NCBI RefSeq assembly: GCF_003987855.1
Contig: NZ_RXIZ01000008.1
Span: 258,853 to 322,852, forward strand
DNA from: Hyphomicrobium sp.
Lineage (GTDB): Bacteria; Pseudomonadota; Alphaproteobacteria; Rhizobiales; Hyphomicrobiaceae
Direction: 5' to 3'
Length of the DNA: 64,000 nt
The position numbers were made by a program, and so were the translations under genes. Positions 24,431 to 33,201 of this stretch are shown one piece after another. The notes beneath the pieces were generated by a model. The model made no database searches, was not told where the DNA came from, and saw only the letters and a program-made list of their open reading frames with translations. Within the stretch, counting starts at the first letter, position 1. The number at the start of each line of letters is the position of its first letter.

Positions 24431-25884
24431 AACGATCCGACCAGCGTACCAAGGACAATCACGGCGGCGAGCGCCGCCAGGGCTCCAACGATCGCAACCA
24501 TGACGATATCGACGTAACTCTCTTTGTGGGTCGATCCGCAAACGGCGAGCAGCGTCACGACGGCGCCGTTGTGCGGCAGGCTATCGAGCGTGCCGGCGCC
24601 GATGACCGCGACCCGGTGCAGGAGGGCCGGATCTATGCCTTGTTCCTGCGCGATTCTCAGGTAGGTCGATCCCAATGCGTCGAGCGCGATCGTAAGTCCG
24701 CCCGAAGCCGATCCGGTCAAAGAGGCAAGGACGTTCGTAGCCACAGCAAGAGAGACCAGCGGTCCGCCGCCGATGCCAAGAACCCAGTCACGGACCACCG
24801 CAAAGGCGGGAAGTGCGGCGACGACCGCGCCGAAGCCGACAAGACTGGCAACGCTGAGAACGGGGAGAGCGGCGGCGTTCGCGCCCGCGTCCATGGTTTC
24901 TCGCAGCTTCGAAAGGCGGCCGAGATTTAGGGGAATGAGAACGGCGATCGCGGCGGCGAGCGCGGTGACGACGGCCCAGACTCCACCCACGGCCGCGAGA
25001 GACGTCTCGCCCCACTCGGGCTTTGCCAAGTAAGACGCATCGAGACGGGGCAGCACAAAGAGGGACATCAGAAGATTGACGCCGATGACGATGATGAGCG
25101 GCGTTGCGGCGATTGCGATGGGCGGAGTTGTTTCGCTGATCGCGCCGTTGGGGGCCTCGATCGGGTCGAAGGCGTTTGCGGCGGTTGCGCGTTCCCGGAT
25201 CTTCTCGTTCTTGGCCGCCGCTAAAGCTGCATCCGCGCGGCCTTCGTAGCCTTCTCCCGCGCTGCGCGCGCGCGCCTCAACATTCGCAAGCCACCATAGG
25301 CCAAATCCCATGGTGATTGCCGACGCGATGATGCCAAGGCCAGGCGCGGCGAACGGCGTTGTGCCGAAAAAGGGCATCGGGATTGCATTCTGTATCGCCG
25401 GGGTTCCGGGCATCATCGACATGGTGAAGGTCGAGGTTCCGAGCGCGATGGCTGCGGGCATGATCCGCTTCGGGATGGCCGCGGCGCGGAAGAGCGCATG
25501 TGCCATCGGCGCAAGCACGAAGAAGGCGACAAACAAGCTTACGCCGCCATAGGTCACGAGGGCGCCGGCAAGGACAACGGCGAGCACGGCCCGTTTGGTG
25601 CCGAGGCGTTCCGTCATGAAGCTGGCGATCGCAGAGACTGAGCCGCTATCCTCCATCAGTTTTCCGAAGAGGGCGCCGAGCAGAAATATCGGAAAGAACT
25701 GCATGACGAACTGGGCCGCGCTGCGCATGAACGTCTGCGTCAGGTGAGCGAGCAGTGGTTCTCCCGACAACAGGGCGGCAAGCAGCGCCGCGGCGGGCGC
25801 GAGCAGCAGGATGCTCCAGCCGCGGTAGGCGAAATAGATGAGTAGGCCGAGCGCAACAAGAATACCGAGCAGGCCCATTTTCAT
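24427..25884 (-). CDS. GntP-family permease
   Basis: 485 aa, about 12-14 TM helices. Features: an N-terminal hydrophobic block (MGLLGILVALGLLIYFAYRG), FPIFLLGALFGKLMEDSGS, STFTMSMMPGTPAIQNAIP and the C-terminal SASGGLTIALDALG and DSLPHNGAVVTLL, all typical of the gluconate:H+ symporter superfamily. Members carry gluconate or short hydroxyacids. The start overlaps the stop of the patatin gene (ATGA), so the two form an operon. In related bacteria GntP permeases next to patatin genes accompany 3-hydroxybutyrate metabolism; hydroxybutyrate is thus a plausible substrate, by inference. Confidence 0.88.
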   Translation of the reverse strand: MKMGLLGILVALGLLIYFAYRGWSILLLAPAAALLAALLSGEPLLAHLTQTFMRSAAQFVMQFFPIFLLGALFGKLMEDSGSVSAIASFMTERLGTKRAVLAVVLAGALVTYGGVSLFVAFFVLAPMAHALFRAAAIPKRIMPAAIALGTSTFTMSMMPGTPAIQNAIPMPFFGTTPFAAPGLGIIASAITMGFGLWWLANVEARARSAGEGYEGRADAALAAAKNEKIRERATAANAFDPIEAPNGAISETTPPIAIAATPLIIVIGVNLLMSLFVLPRLDASYLAKPEWGETSLAAVGGVWAVVTALAAAIAVLIPLNLGRLSKLRETMDAGANAAALPVLSVASLVGFGAVVAALPAFAVVRDWVLGIGGGPLVSLAVATNVLASLTGSASGGLTIALDALGSTYLRIAQEQGIDPALLHRVAVIGAGTLDSLPHNGAVVTLLAVCGSTHKESYVDIVMVAIVGALAALAAVIVLGTLVGSF

Positions 25885-26918
25885 ATTCCTTCGAGCAGCG
25901 CGTCGAGGTTGAGGGTGGAGCGGCGTCCCAGATCAAGGGCATGGGCGTCCAGAAAGGCCTCCGCGGCCTTCACTCCCTCGCCATGGAGATATTCGAAGAA
26001 GGCCCATTCCGCGTTGAGCTTCGAGGATGCGCCGAGTTCAGCCATGATGTCGTTGCGCACCATGTGAAGCCGCATCCGCGCCCACCGTCGCCCCTCGCCG
26101 TCGCCCGGATCAGCCACCTTGCGCAACAGCGCCATCATCTTGAGTTCTTTCAGGGCCGACGAATTGAACGACACTTCGTTCAGACGATTGAGAATTTCGC
26201 TTGCCGAGCGCGGTATGCCGGGCCGCTCGATCGGATTGATCGGAATAAGGATGGTGTCATCGGATTCACACTCCTGCACGAGGGTTGCGAGTGTCGGATT
26301 GCCGGAGTAGCCGCCGTCCCAATAGGCTTCGCCGTCAATCTCAATCGCTTGAAACAACGTTGGCAGACAGGCGGACGCGAGAAGCACGTCAGGTGTGACG
26401 GCGGCGTTCTTGAAGACCTTGCCACGCCCCGTGCGCACGTTGGTCGCCGTGACGAAGAGGTGGATCGGCGCTTCTGCCAACAGGTCGAAATCTATGAGTT
26501 CGGCAAGGATATCGCGGAGCGGATTACTCCCGAAGGGATTGATGTCGTAGGGCGAGACGAGACGGGACATCAGATCCATGGCAACGTACATCGGGGAAGA
26601 ATCGAGCGTCCAACGGCCGAGCAGCACGTCAAGCGGTCCGCGCTGAAATGGACTGAAGCGCGATGCCTCAGCGACCTTGCGCCAAAACTCTGCAAGCGCC
26701 TCGCGCGCGCCTTCCGCCCCGCCCTTGTGATGACCATGGACGAGAATTGCAGCGTTCATCGCGCCCGCCGAGGTGCCCGACACGCCGTCGATTTTCAGCC
26801 ATGGCTCCTGCAGCAGCCGGTCGAGAACCCCCCACGTGAACGCACCATGCGAGCCGCCGCCCTGCAGAGCGAGATCGACGAGGACCGGTGCGCGCGCAAA
26901 TGTTTTATTTTTTGGCAT
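25881..26918 (-). CDS. Patatin-like phospholipase/acyl hydrolase
   Basis: 345 aa cytoplasmic protein. Oxyanion loop LALQGGGSHGAFTWGVLD, nucleophile elbow DGVSGTSAGAMNAA (Ser in GTSAG) and the dyad Asp in YWDGGYSGNPTL are all present. Patatins hydrolyse acyl esters with a Ser-Asp dyad. The C-terminal 100 residues (from about 240) are helical and not part of the core. It is translationally coupled to the GntP permease gene. A role in polyhydroxybutyrate or lipid turnover fits this pairing but is not proven. Confidence 0.9.
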   Translation of the reverse strand: MPKNKTFARAPVLVDLALQGGGSHGAFTWGVLDRLLQEPWLKIDGVSGTSAGAMNAAILVHGHHKGGAEGAREALAEFWRKVAEASRFSPFQRGPLDVLLGRWTLDSSPMYVAMDLMSRLVSPYDINPFGSNPLRDILAELIDFDLLAEAPIHLFVTATNVRTGRGKVFKNAAVTPDVLLASACLPTLFQAIEIDGEAYWDGGYSGNPTLATLVQECESDDTILIPINPIERPGIPRSASEILNRLNEVSFNSSALKELKMMALLRKVADPGDGEGRRWARMRLHMVRNDIMAELGASSKLNAEWAFFEYLHGEGVKAAEAFLDAHALDLGRRSTLNLDALLEGI

Positions 26919-27057
26919 TGCACCTCGCTGCGATCGTTTAAGGCAAATTGATAGAGATCACTGTTGGTCTTCACGAACTGTCGGAACGCGCTGAAGACAG
27001 CCGATAACAAGTATATCGACATTTCAATTCGTTGACCGATTAATTCACGACGTGCCG

Positions 27058-28683
27058 TTAACGGCTGGCCCGCGCCGCTGCAGCAAGCAGCAGCGCGATG
27101 ATCCCAAGCGAAATAGTCGCCGCCGGCCATTGCCGCAGACGCAAATCGAGGCGTTCGAAGGTCTCTCCGAGCCGCAAAGAAGCACGGAACGCGGCTTCCA
27201 TAAGGTTGATGATGTCGCCTTCGGGAACACTTAGCAGACGGTGATCCCAGGGGCGTAATCCGTAAGCGAGCGCAGCCCCGAACAGAACTGGCCATAGCGA
27301 TTTGAAGATTGCGGATGCCGTGAGCGCCTCACCGAGGCCGCCGACGACAACGGGATACAATAACCAGGGTACGACGACTGACGATATCGCCAACGCCAGC
27401 CATGATGCATCAATCGCGACTTGGGTTTTTGTCTGAGGCGATTGCTGCGCCATGCGTGCAAGCAGCATCAGAAAATGCAGCATCAGGAGCGTCGTCGCGG
27501 CCGCCGATAAATCAGCGAGTGTGCCAGCAATCCCATCTCCCAACGGCGCTTTGACGACGAGTTTCGCGAGCCATCCGCCGGTCATCGGCAAACCTGCGAG
27601 GCTCAAAGCCATGATGGCAGATAGCCACATCACGAGGGGCCGGTATTTCTGCGACGCCACAGCCGCTACGCCGATGCTAAGGAACAAAGCACCTTTCACC
27701 AGCACGTGGTGCGCGGCATAGACCGCTGAATCGAGCGCCGTACCGGGAATTGCCGAGGCGAGGCCCATCCCCATGACCGCCGCGATGACGCCCATCTGAC
27801 TGATGCTCGAGTAGGCAAGAACCGTCTTCAGATTGTGCTGCGTGATCCCTACCGCGACACCATAAAACGCAGATATGAATCCTACGGCAGCCAGCGCCTC
27901 TCCCCAATCCGGAAGGGCCGTATCGAAAGGCAAAAAGCGGATCAATCCGATGACGCCGGCCTTCACGGCAGCTCCGCTCAATGCTGCGGCCGCCGGGAGA
28001 GGCGCGGCCGTATACGTGAGGGGCATCCAGCCGTGCATCGGAACGAGCGCGATTTTCAATCCGAAGCTAGCAATGATCAAAGCAAGCGCGCCATCGCGCC
28101 AAGGTGAACCGGGCAAGGCGGCAATAACGTCGTGGATTTGCAGGCTGCCGTTAGGTTCTCCGGCCGCGAGCAGCGCAAACGCTGCCAACAGAAATGCTTC
28201 GCCTAAAATGGTGAAGGCCATGTAGACGCCTGCGGCGCGCTTGGATGCGGCGTCGCCGTTACGCATGATGAGGCCAAATGCTGGAATGCTGACGAGCGCA
28301 TAAAGGAGATAGAAGGTGAGAAGGTCGGCGGCGACGAATACTCCAAAACTTCCGGCCATTGTGAGCATCCAGCAGACGCTGAAGCGCACGTCGCGCGCCT
28401 CTCGACGCGCCGCTGCCAGTCCTGCGCCGATCCAGAGAATGGCGACGACCAGGAGCAGCACCCCCGCAACCTTATCGATAAAAAGCGTGTAACCGATCGC
28501 GGGCGCGGCGAACGCCGACGATTGTCCGCCAATAGTCATGAGCGCTGCGCCCAACGCTGGCAACGGCGCGATCCACAGACATGATGACAGGAAGTCGCGT
28601 CGCGCTTGTGAACCGCACAACGCCAACATGACGAGAGGAGTCGCCGGAGTTGCGATCAGAAGCACCAGACCCAACGCGTTCAT
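27058..28683 (-). CDS. MrpD/NuoL-like proton-translocating antiporter subunit (second copy)
   Basis: 541 aa from ATG 28683, which overlaps the stop of the first MrpD-like gene (ATGA). About 14 TM helices; the proton-conducting transporter core shows ASFGLKIALVPMHGWMPLTY, AALSGAAVKAGVIGLIRF, ITQHNLKTVLAYSSISQMGV and AAHHVLVKGALFLSIG, with the broken-helix Lys and His residues of this family. The last 60 residues (LRPWDHRLLSVPEGDIINL) form an extra amphipathic/TM tail. It is the last gene of the operon and likely takes the place of the missing N-terminal MrpA antiporter domain. Confidence 0.88.
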   Translation of the reverse strand: MNALGLVLLIATPATPLVMLALCGSQARRDFLSSCLWIAPLPALGAALMTIGGQSSAFAAPAIGYTLFIDKVAGVLLLVVAILWIGAGLAAARREARDVRFSVCWMLTMAGSFGVFVAADLLTFYLLYALVSIPAFGLIMRNGDAASKRAAGVYMAFTILGEAFLLAAFALLAAGEPNGSLQIHDVIAALPGSPWRDGALALIIASFGLKIALVPMHGWMPLTYTAAPLPAAAALSGAAVKAGVIGLIRFLPFDTALPDWGEALAAVGFISAFYGVAVGITQHNLKTVLAYSSISQMGVIAAVMGMGLASAIPGTALDSAVYAAHHVLVKGALFLSIGVAAVASQKYRPLVMWLSAIMALSLAGLPMTGGWLAKLVVKAPLGDGIAGTLADLSAAATTLLMLHFLMLLARMAQQSPQTKTQVAIDASWLALAISSVVVPWLLYPVVVGGLGEALTASAIFKSLWPVLFGAALAYGLRPWDHRLLSVPEGDIINLMEAAFRASLRLGETFERLDLRLRQWPAATISLGIIALLLAAAARASR

Positions 28684-30191
28684 GATGATCCACCGGCTAC
28701 GGCTACGCGGCCAATTTGCAGGAAGTCGAAGAATGCTTTCGGCGCAAAGCCAAGGGCTATTGCGGTCAGCGCCAAGGCCAGAGCAACCGCTTCGCGACTT
28801 CGCCGGGGAGGAGCCTTCAAGTGTAAGATGTCGCTGGAAAGAGCGGGCGCCAAAACTCGGTAGAGGTAACCGGCGGCAAGGAGACCGCCGGATAGCATCA
28901 CTGCTCCCCATATCGGCCGGCCGGCTTCGATCGATGCCTTGAGCAGCAGCCATTTTGCGAGGAATCCGCCGCTCGGCGGCAATCCCATCAGCGAAAGACC
29001 GCCAAGGCCGAATGCGAAGAGGGTCATCGGCATTACGGCGCCGATACCGCGTAGATCTCTGATGCGATCGTGTCCGAGAGATTCGGCAATAAGACCCGCC
29101 GCCAGGAACATCGCTGCCTTCGCAAAAGCATGCGAAAGCGTTTGCATGATACCCCCGCTCCAAGCCTCCGCGACCCAGAGGTTGGGGCCTTGCACGAGCG
29201 GAAACATAAGGAAGAGATAGCCGATCTGCGCCACCGTCGAATAGGCGATCAGAAGCTTCAGCCGCTCCTGCTGTAGCGCTAGAACACTGCCGAACAGGAT
29301 TGCTGCGGAGCCGAGCGCCGCAAGAATGAAACTCACGGCCTCATGAGGCACATTCGGCAGAACGCCGAACCAAAGGCGGACAATCAAAAAGAATGAACCC
29401 TTGACGACAAGTGCCGAAAGCACAGCGCTGCAGGCCGCGGGCGCATTGGCGTGCGCAGGTGGCAGCCACAGATGCAGGGGGAAGAGAGCAGTTTTTGCGA
29501 GTAGCCCGGCCGTCATTAGTCCGGCAGCAACCCAAACGACAGGCTCGGAGCTAACGCGATCGGATAAAAGCACGATGTCGAGCGTGCCGTAGGCTCCGTA
29601 AAGCAAAGCGACGCCGAGGAGATAAAACACAGAGCCGCACAGCGCGAAGAGGAGATAGCGCAAAGCCGCGGAAATTGTTTCGGCCCGGCTATCGAGACAA
29701 ACAAGAGGTACAGCGGCAAATGTCAGAAGCTCGATAGCGACATAGAGATTGAAAAGGTCGCCGCCTAAAAACACGAGATTCAACGACGCCCAGATCGCTT
29801 GTAGCAGGATCCAGAACGTCAATGGTGCGCGTGCTTCGGTTATTCCGGGGGGCGTTGCGAAAATAGCGCGTGCATAAAACCCTGCAGCGGCGACTATCAA
29901 TGCTGTCGTCACAAGCATGACCGCCGAGAAGCCATCCGCGCGTAACGCGATGCCAAGAGGGGGATTGAAACCGCCTATGACATAGACGAGCGGCTGGCCG
30001 GATCGCCAGAGAAAGATTGCGATAGCTATCGCAATGCCAAATCCCGTCGGCATGAGTAGGAGCGCGATGCGTTCGGCATGTCGACCACCCGATAAAAGCG
30101 ACGCCAGGATCCCGACAACCGGCAAAATGATTGCCAGCCAGAGCAGTGAACCGCCCGCCGTCGAAGCAGAGGCGATTGGCGCCGCATTCAT
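28680..30191 (-). CDS. mrpD: MrpD-type subunit of Na+/H+ antiporter complex
   Basis: 503 aa, about 14 TM helices. Signature segments: GGDLFNLYVAIELLTFAAVP, GLLAKTALFPLHLWLPPAHA, ACSAVLSALVVKGSFFLIVR, LIAYSTVAQIGYLFLMFPLV and LSHAFAKAAMFLAAGLIAES. The Glu in 'YVAIELL' and Lys in 'LLAKTALFPLH' are the conserved proton-path residues. It works in the inner membrane with MrpC as core of the antiporter. It starts one base inside the end of mrpC and overlaps the next gene by 4 bp. Confidence 0.93.
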   Translation of the reverse strand: MNAAPIASASTAGGSLLWLAIILPVVGILASLLSGGRHAERIALLLMPTGFGIAIAIAIFLWRSGQPLVYVIGGFNPPLGIALRADGFSAVMLVTTALIVAAAGFYARAIFATPPGITEARAPLTFWILLQAIWASLNLVFLGGDLFNLYVAIELLTFAAVPLVCLDSRAETISAALRYLLFALCGSVFYLLGVALLYGAYGTLDIVLLSDRVSSEPVVWVAAGLMTAGLLAKTALFPLHLWLPPAHANAPAACSAVLSALVVKGSFFLIVRLWFGVLPNVPHEAVSFILAALGSAAILFGSVLALQQERLKLLIAYSTVAQIGYLFLMFPLVQGPNLWVAEAWSGGIMQTLSHAFAKAAMFLAAGLIAESLGHDRIRDLRGIGAVMPMTLFAFGLGGLSLMGLPPSGGFLAKWLLLKASIEAGRPIWGAVMLSGGLLAAGYLYRVLAPALSSDILHLKAPPRRSREAVALALALTAIALGFAPKAFFDFLQIGRVAVAGGSS

Positions 30192-30520
30192 TATTTTTCC
30201 GCCTTGTTAGACGTGTGTTCGGAGCGCAGCGAAACGGGTCCTGCAACTTCATACAGCCTCAACACGAGAGCGATCGCGAGCGCGCTCGCGGAGAACGCCA
30301 CGACAATTCCCGTGATCACCATCGCTTGTGGGACCGGGTCCGCGGCAAATCCGGCAGCCGCGCCTTTACGCGCAACGATTCCAAAAAGCAGGAAGACGCC
30401 GCTTCCGATGAGATTGAATCCGAGGATTTTTCTTATGGGCTGCGGATCGGTGATCAGCCCATAAAGGCCGAGGCCGACGAGCGCTGATCCGATGAACCCT
30501 GCGAGCGTTGCTGCCGTCAT
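30191..30520 (-). CDS. mrpC: MrpC (NuoK-like) subunit
   Basis: 109 aa with three TM helices. GLYGLITDPQPIRKILGFNL and PQAMVITGIVVAFSASALAI match the MnhC/MrpC/NuoK pattern, including the 'DP.PQAMVITGIV' turn. The ATG overlaps the stop of the preceding gene (ATGA), and the TAA touches the ATG of mrpD. Confidence 0.93.
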   Translation of the reverse strand: MTAATLAGFIGSALVGLGLYGLITDPQPIRKILGFNLIGSGVFLLFGIVARKGAAAGFAADPVPQAMVITGIVVAFSASALAIALVLRLYEVAGPVSLRSEHTSNKAEK

Positions 30521-31467
30521 TGCTGGCGCAGCCGTTTCGGCGGACCGGCAACCAAAACTGGCAGCGTCACGGCGATGGATAAGGTCATGAAGGCCTCAAT
30601 AAAAAGGATCAATGGTTTGGCAAATCCAGTTGGGTAGGCAAAAACTCCGCTAGCAAAGGCGACGCCGGCGACACCGACCGCGACGAACACGGCCGGACCG
30701 GCAACAAGCACGAGCCGCAGCAATCGAGAACGGATCGACGGCATTTCGGTCAGTCCGGCCATCATCGTGATCATCCACATCGCAGCGAGAATTGCGCCGC
30801 CTTGAAATGCACCGCCCGGTTCGTCCGCACCGACCCAGACCATGTGAATGCCAATGAGTATCCCGAGGGGAGGAAGTACCTGCGCGAGCAATGCGCGCGT
30901 GCCATCGGGTTCCGCGCCGCGCGGATTTCCAGCGGCGCCGCCCCAATATTGATCGGCCGCGAGTGACCAGACGCCGACAACCGCGAGGACGAGTACGACC
31001 TTCTCCAGCATGGTATCGAACGAACGATACGAAAGAAGCACCGCCGTTATGGGATTGCCGAGACCCGTTTCCGCCAGGTGCCGAGCCGCTTCGGGAGCGA
31101 GCGTTGGACCTGGATCGGGCAGCGACAGCACGACGCCCGCAAGGACCAGCGTAACAAAAATGCACAGCGCAGCAGCGAACAAACGCAACGAAGCGCCCGG
31201 CAATTCATCATCGCCGCCGGATGCCTCGAGCTTGCGGAGACGTCCCGCCGCCCCGATCAATAAGACGCCCGTGACGCCGCTGCCGATGGCGGCTTCTGTC
31301 AGTGCTACGTCGACGGCGAACAGACGAACCCAAACGAGGGAAAGCAGCAGTCCGTAAGCGACGAAGCCGACGACCGCCGCGAACGCGTCGCGTGCGAAGA
31401 CGGTCCACGCCGCCACAGCGAGCACTAGGCCGGCGAGACCGATGTCGAGTATCTGCAGTATGCTCAT
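30517..31467 (-). CDS. Fusion of MrpA C-terminal (DUF4040/MbhD-like) domain with MrpB
   Basis: 316 aa from ATG 31467. The N-terminal about 85 residues (AVVGFVAYGLLLSLVWVRLF, then DVALTEAAIGSGVTGVLLIG) are the DUF4040/MbhD segment usually found at the tail of MrpA; a middle stretch (VLLSYRSFDTMLEKVVLVLA) is MbhE-like; the C-terminal half (GILIGIHMVWVGADEPGGAF, then QGGAILAAMWMI) is MnhB/MrpB. Full MrpA also carries a 14-TM antiporter domain, absent here. This split layout resembles cyanobacterial-type Mrp sets. Part of the seven-gene operon with overlaps on the downstream side. Confidence 0.88.
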   Translation of the reverse strand: MSILQILDIGLAGLVLAVAAWTVFARDAFAAVVGFVAYGLLLSLVWVRLFAVDVALTEAAIGSGVTGVLLIGAAGRLRKLEASGGDDELPGASLRLFAAALCIFVTLVLAGVVLSLPDPGPTLAPEAARHLAETGLGNPITAVLLSYRSFDTMLEKVVLVLAVVGVWSLAADQYWGGAAGNPRGAEPDGTRALLAQVLPPLGILIGIHMVWVGADEPGGAFQGGAILAAMWMITMMAGLTEMPSIRSRLLRLVLVAGPAVFVAVGVAGVAFASGVFAYPTGFAKPLILFIEAFMTLSIAVTLPVLVAGPPKRLRQQ

Positions 31468-31471
31468 GGTG

Positions 31472-31756
31472 CTACCCGCTGCGCCGGATCGCACGCGCGA
31501 TAAGCTGAGCCGATGTCGCTCCGGCCAATTGAATGAGCGCCCAGATCGCAACCAGTTTCAATGCGGCGAGAAGAGAGCCCGCATGCGGAAGCAGGCCAAG
31601 CACGATCAGCCCAACGCCAAGGTTGTCGGCTTTCGTTAGTGCGTGAAGTCGGGAAAGCGCATCTGGAAATCGCAACAACCCCGCAGTGCCTGCGAGAAAG
31701 AAAAAGGTCCCGAAGCAAATCGCGATCACACTGAAGAGATCGAGTAGAACGTTCAT
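31472..31756 (-). CDS. mrpG: MrpG (MnhG) subunit
   Basis: 94 aa, three TM helices. LAGTAGLLRFPDALSRLHAL followed by TKADNLGVGLIVLG is the family signature (RFPD.-RLHA-K-.-LG). Small membrane subunit of the Mrp antiporter. Its start overlaps the mrpF stop by 4 bp and its stop lies 4 bp before the next ATG. Confidence 0.93.
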   Translation of the reverse strand: MNVLLDLFSVIAICFGTFFFLAGTAGLLRFPDALSRLHALTKADNLGVGLIVLGLLPHAGSLLAALKLVAIWALIQLAGATSAQLIARAIRRSG

Positions 31757-32040
31757 TCGGTGCGATCTCCCTTAGAGGTATCTGAATCTGGGGCCGCGAC
31801 ATTGTCCACGAAAGCGATGGCGGCGAACGCGGCAAGCAGCGCAAGGCCGAGAGCGACGTCGTCGACTCCACGAACTCCCGTCGCCGAGGCGACGAGCAGA
31901 AGTGACGTGATGCCGCCGGTTCCGAGAAGCTGTGTCGCCATGATGCGATCGGCATTCGTCGGGCCGCTGAGGACGCGCACCAGACCTACCGCCACGGTGA
32001 ACAAGATTATCCCCGCTGCCGATAGAAAAAAGTCATTCAT
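31753..32040 (-). CDS. mrpF: MrpF (MnhF) subunit
   Basis: 95 aa from ATG 32040 (the frame is open further up, but this start gives the normal family length). Three TM helices; VRVLSGPTNADRIMATQLLG is the MrpF signature. The gene overlaps the end of mrpE by 8 bp and mrpG by 4 bp, so translation is coupled along the operon. Confidence 0.92.
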   Translation of the reverse strand: MNDFFLSAAGIILFTVAVGLVRVLSGPTNADRIMATQLLGTGGITSLLLVASATGVRGVDDVALGLALLAAFAAIAFVDNVAAPDSDTSKGDRTE

Positions 32041-32506
32041 CGCTAAGCACCTGCCTGAAGAGATCTTCTTCGCGAGCGAGATCGGCCGCAACGGGTCGAT
32101 CGATATCGAGACAGTGAACCAGAACGCTGCCTTCTTCGTCGGTGCCGGTCGGTAGCGTCCCCGGCAGCAAACTTGAGAGCGCGTAGAACGTGTTTCGTGC
32201 TACGCTGGAAGATAGTTGAACTCGATAAGGAACGATGCCTTGGTGCAGTCGAAGCTCACGTTCGAACGCACGTCGGGCGACGTCTATCCCTGATACGATG
32301 GATTGCCACGCAAACGTCGTCGCAAGTGTAGCAAGTCGTCCTATTCTCAGTCGCGATCTTCCCGGTGGCAGCAGAAACAGGCTGTTCCAAGTCGCCGCTG
32401 CCACTGCGGCTAATCCAATGGCAAGATCGCTTGGAGCCCATCCCGAAATCATGAGCCAGAAAATCAGGAATAGCGACGATCGGAACGCTAAGCTGCCGAT
32501 TGGCAT
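32033..32506 (-). CDS. mrpE: MrpE (MnhE) subunit, first gene of the Mrp operon
   Basis: 157 aa from ATG 32506; a TTG at 32533 is an alternative start with a GGGAC sequence before it. Two or three N-terminal TM helices (about 8-50), then a cytoplasmic domain with VARRAFERELRLHQGIVPY, NTFYALSSLLPGTLPTG and VLVHCLDIDRP, all matching MrpE. The operon order E-F-G-A'B-C-D-D and its tight overlaps indicate one transcript that begins upstream of 32510. Mrp complexes exchange Na+ or K+ for H+ and help in alkaline or salt stress. Confidence 0.9.
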   Translation of the reverse strand: MPIGSLAFRSSLFLIFWLMISGWAPSDLAIGLAAVAAATWNSLFLLPPGRSRLRIGRLATLATTFAWQSIVSGIDVARRAFERELRLHQGIVPYRVQLSSSVARNTFYALSSLLPGTLPTGTDEEGSVLVHCLDIDRPVAADLAREEDLFRQVLSDE

Positions 32507-32721
32507 TCCGGATAGCTTTTGAGGGGCACCCAATGTTTTGTCCCTAGCAGCGAAACGGTCTTGTGCTCGCCCGTCTTACACGCGGATTGCTATTGGCATT
32601 GCTGTTTGCCGCAAAGTTATTCATCGCCAAACGAAAAACGGATTATCAGCAAACGGAGTTTTAACAAATTCTATAGCGTCAGCCAACTGGGCTCGACCGC
32701 AAAGCTTGCCAAAGGGCATGC
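32507..32721. other. Leader region upstream of the Mrp operon
   Basis: About 215 bp, more AT-rich than the neighbours. The Mrp promoter must be here on the minus strand but I cannot fix a -35/-10 pair with confidence. No gene is visible. Confidence 0.4.
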
Positions 32722-32940
32722 ATGAGACGGCAGCATCATTTGACCTGCGACCACAACATCCGACCTTCGTGTGTCGCATGCCATGGCCCTCAGGGCCAAG
32801 GCTCTGGCCGCCTGCCGCGGCTAAGCGGCCAATCATATTATTATGTTAAGCGGAAGCTCGATCAGTGGGGTCAAGGCTACCAAGAATTCCGCTGCGAACC
32901 AAGCACGCGAACATCGCCGACAAAACCAGACATCATCTGA
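32722..32940 (+). pseudogene. Cytochrome c (c553/c4-like) remnant
   Basis: A 72-codon frame holds PSCVACHGPQGQGSGRLPRL followed by SGQSYYYVKRKLDQWGQGYQ, a heme-binding CxxCH with the downstream PRLxGQ-YxxxKL segment of class I c4/c553 cytochromes. There is no signal peptide, the sequence before CVACH is not cytochrome-like, and the expected axial Met region is missing, with similarity fading after about 32885 through a likely frameshift. Hence a decayed gene or fragment. The rest to 33201 holds nothing I can support. Confidence 0.6.
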
Positions 32941-33201
32941 CGTGGCACCTCCCACAAGCGATGGCGCCTGCCTCGCCGTCCATCGTCAAGCGATTTCCTC
33001 TTCTGGGCTCGAGGGTTGCTAGACCCCGCTGGGCGCATACCGACGCGATGGTTTGAAAGTAGTCGTCTGCCTGCTCACGGTCAGGGCCACAAGGTGATGC
33101 TCTCAGAGCAAATTGTAACGGCGGCTAGGGGCCAATAGTGTGCATCTGCGCGAGTGCCAGCAGCCCATGGTACCTAGTCCGCTCTGTGATATAATTTCGC
33201 C

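Noticed and set aside
23353-24930. Very long plus-strand frame over the RND pump and GntP genes
   Set aside because: It is an out-of-frame shadow of the GC-rich pump gene; its sequence is Arg/Gly/Asp-rich without domains.
25941-26951. 336-codon plus-strand frame opposite the patatin gene
   Set aside because: Antisense shadow of a gene with intact patatin motifs.
33187-33192. TATAAT box 10 bp before the reductase-fold gene
   Set aside because: Too near the start codon for a normal leader and no -35 hexamer; leaderless transcription cannot be judged from sequence.
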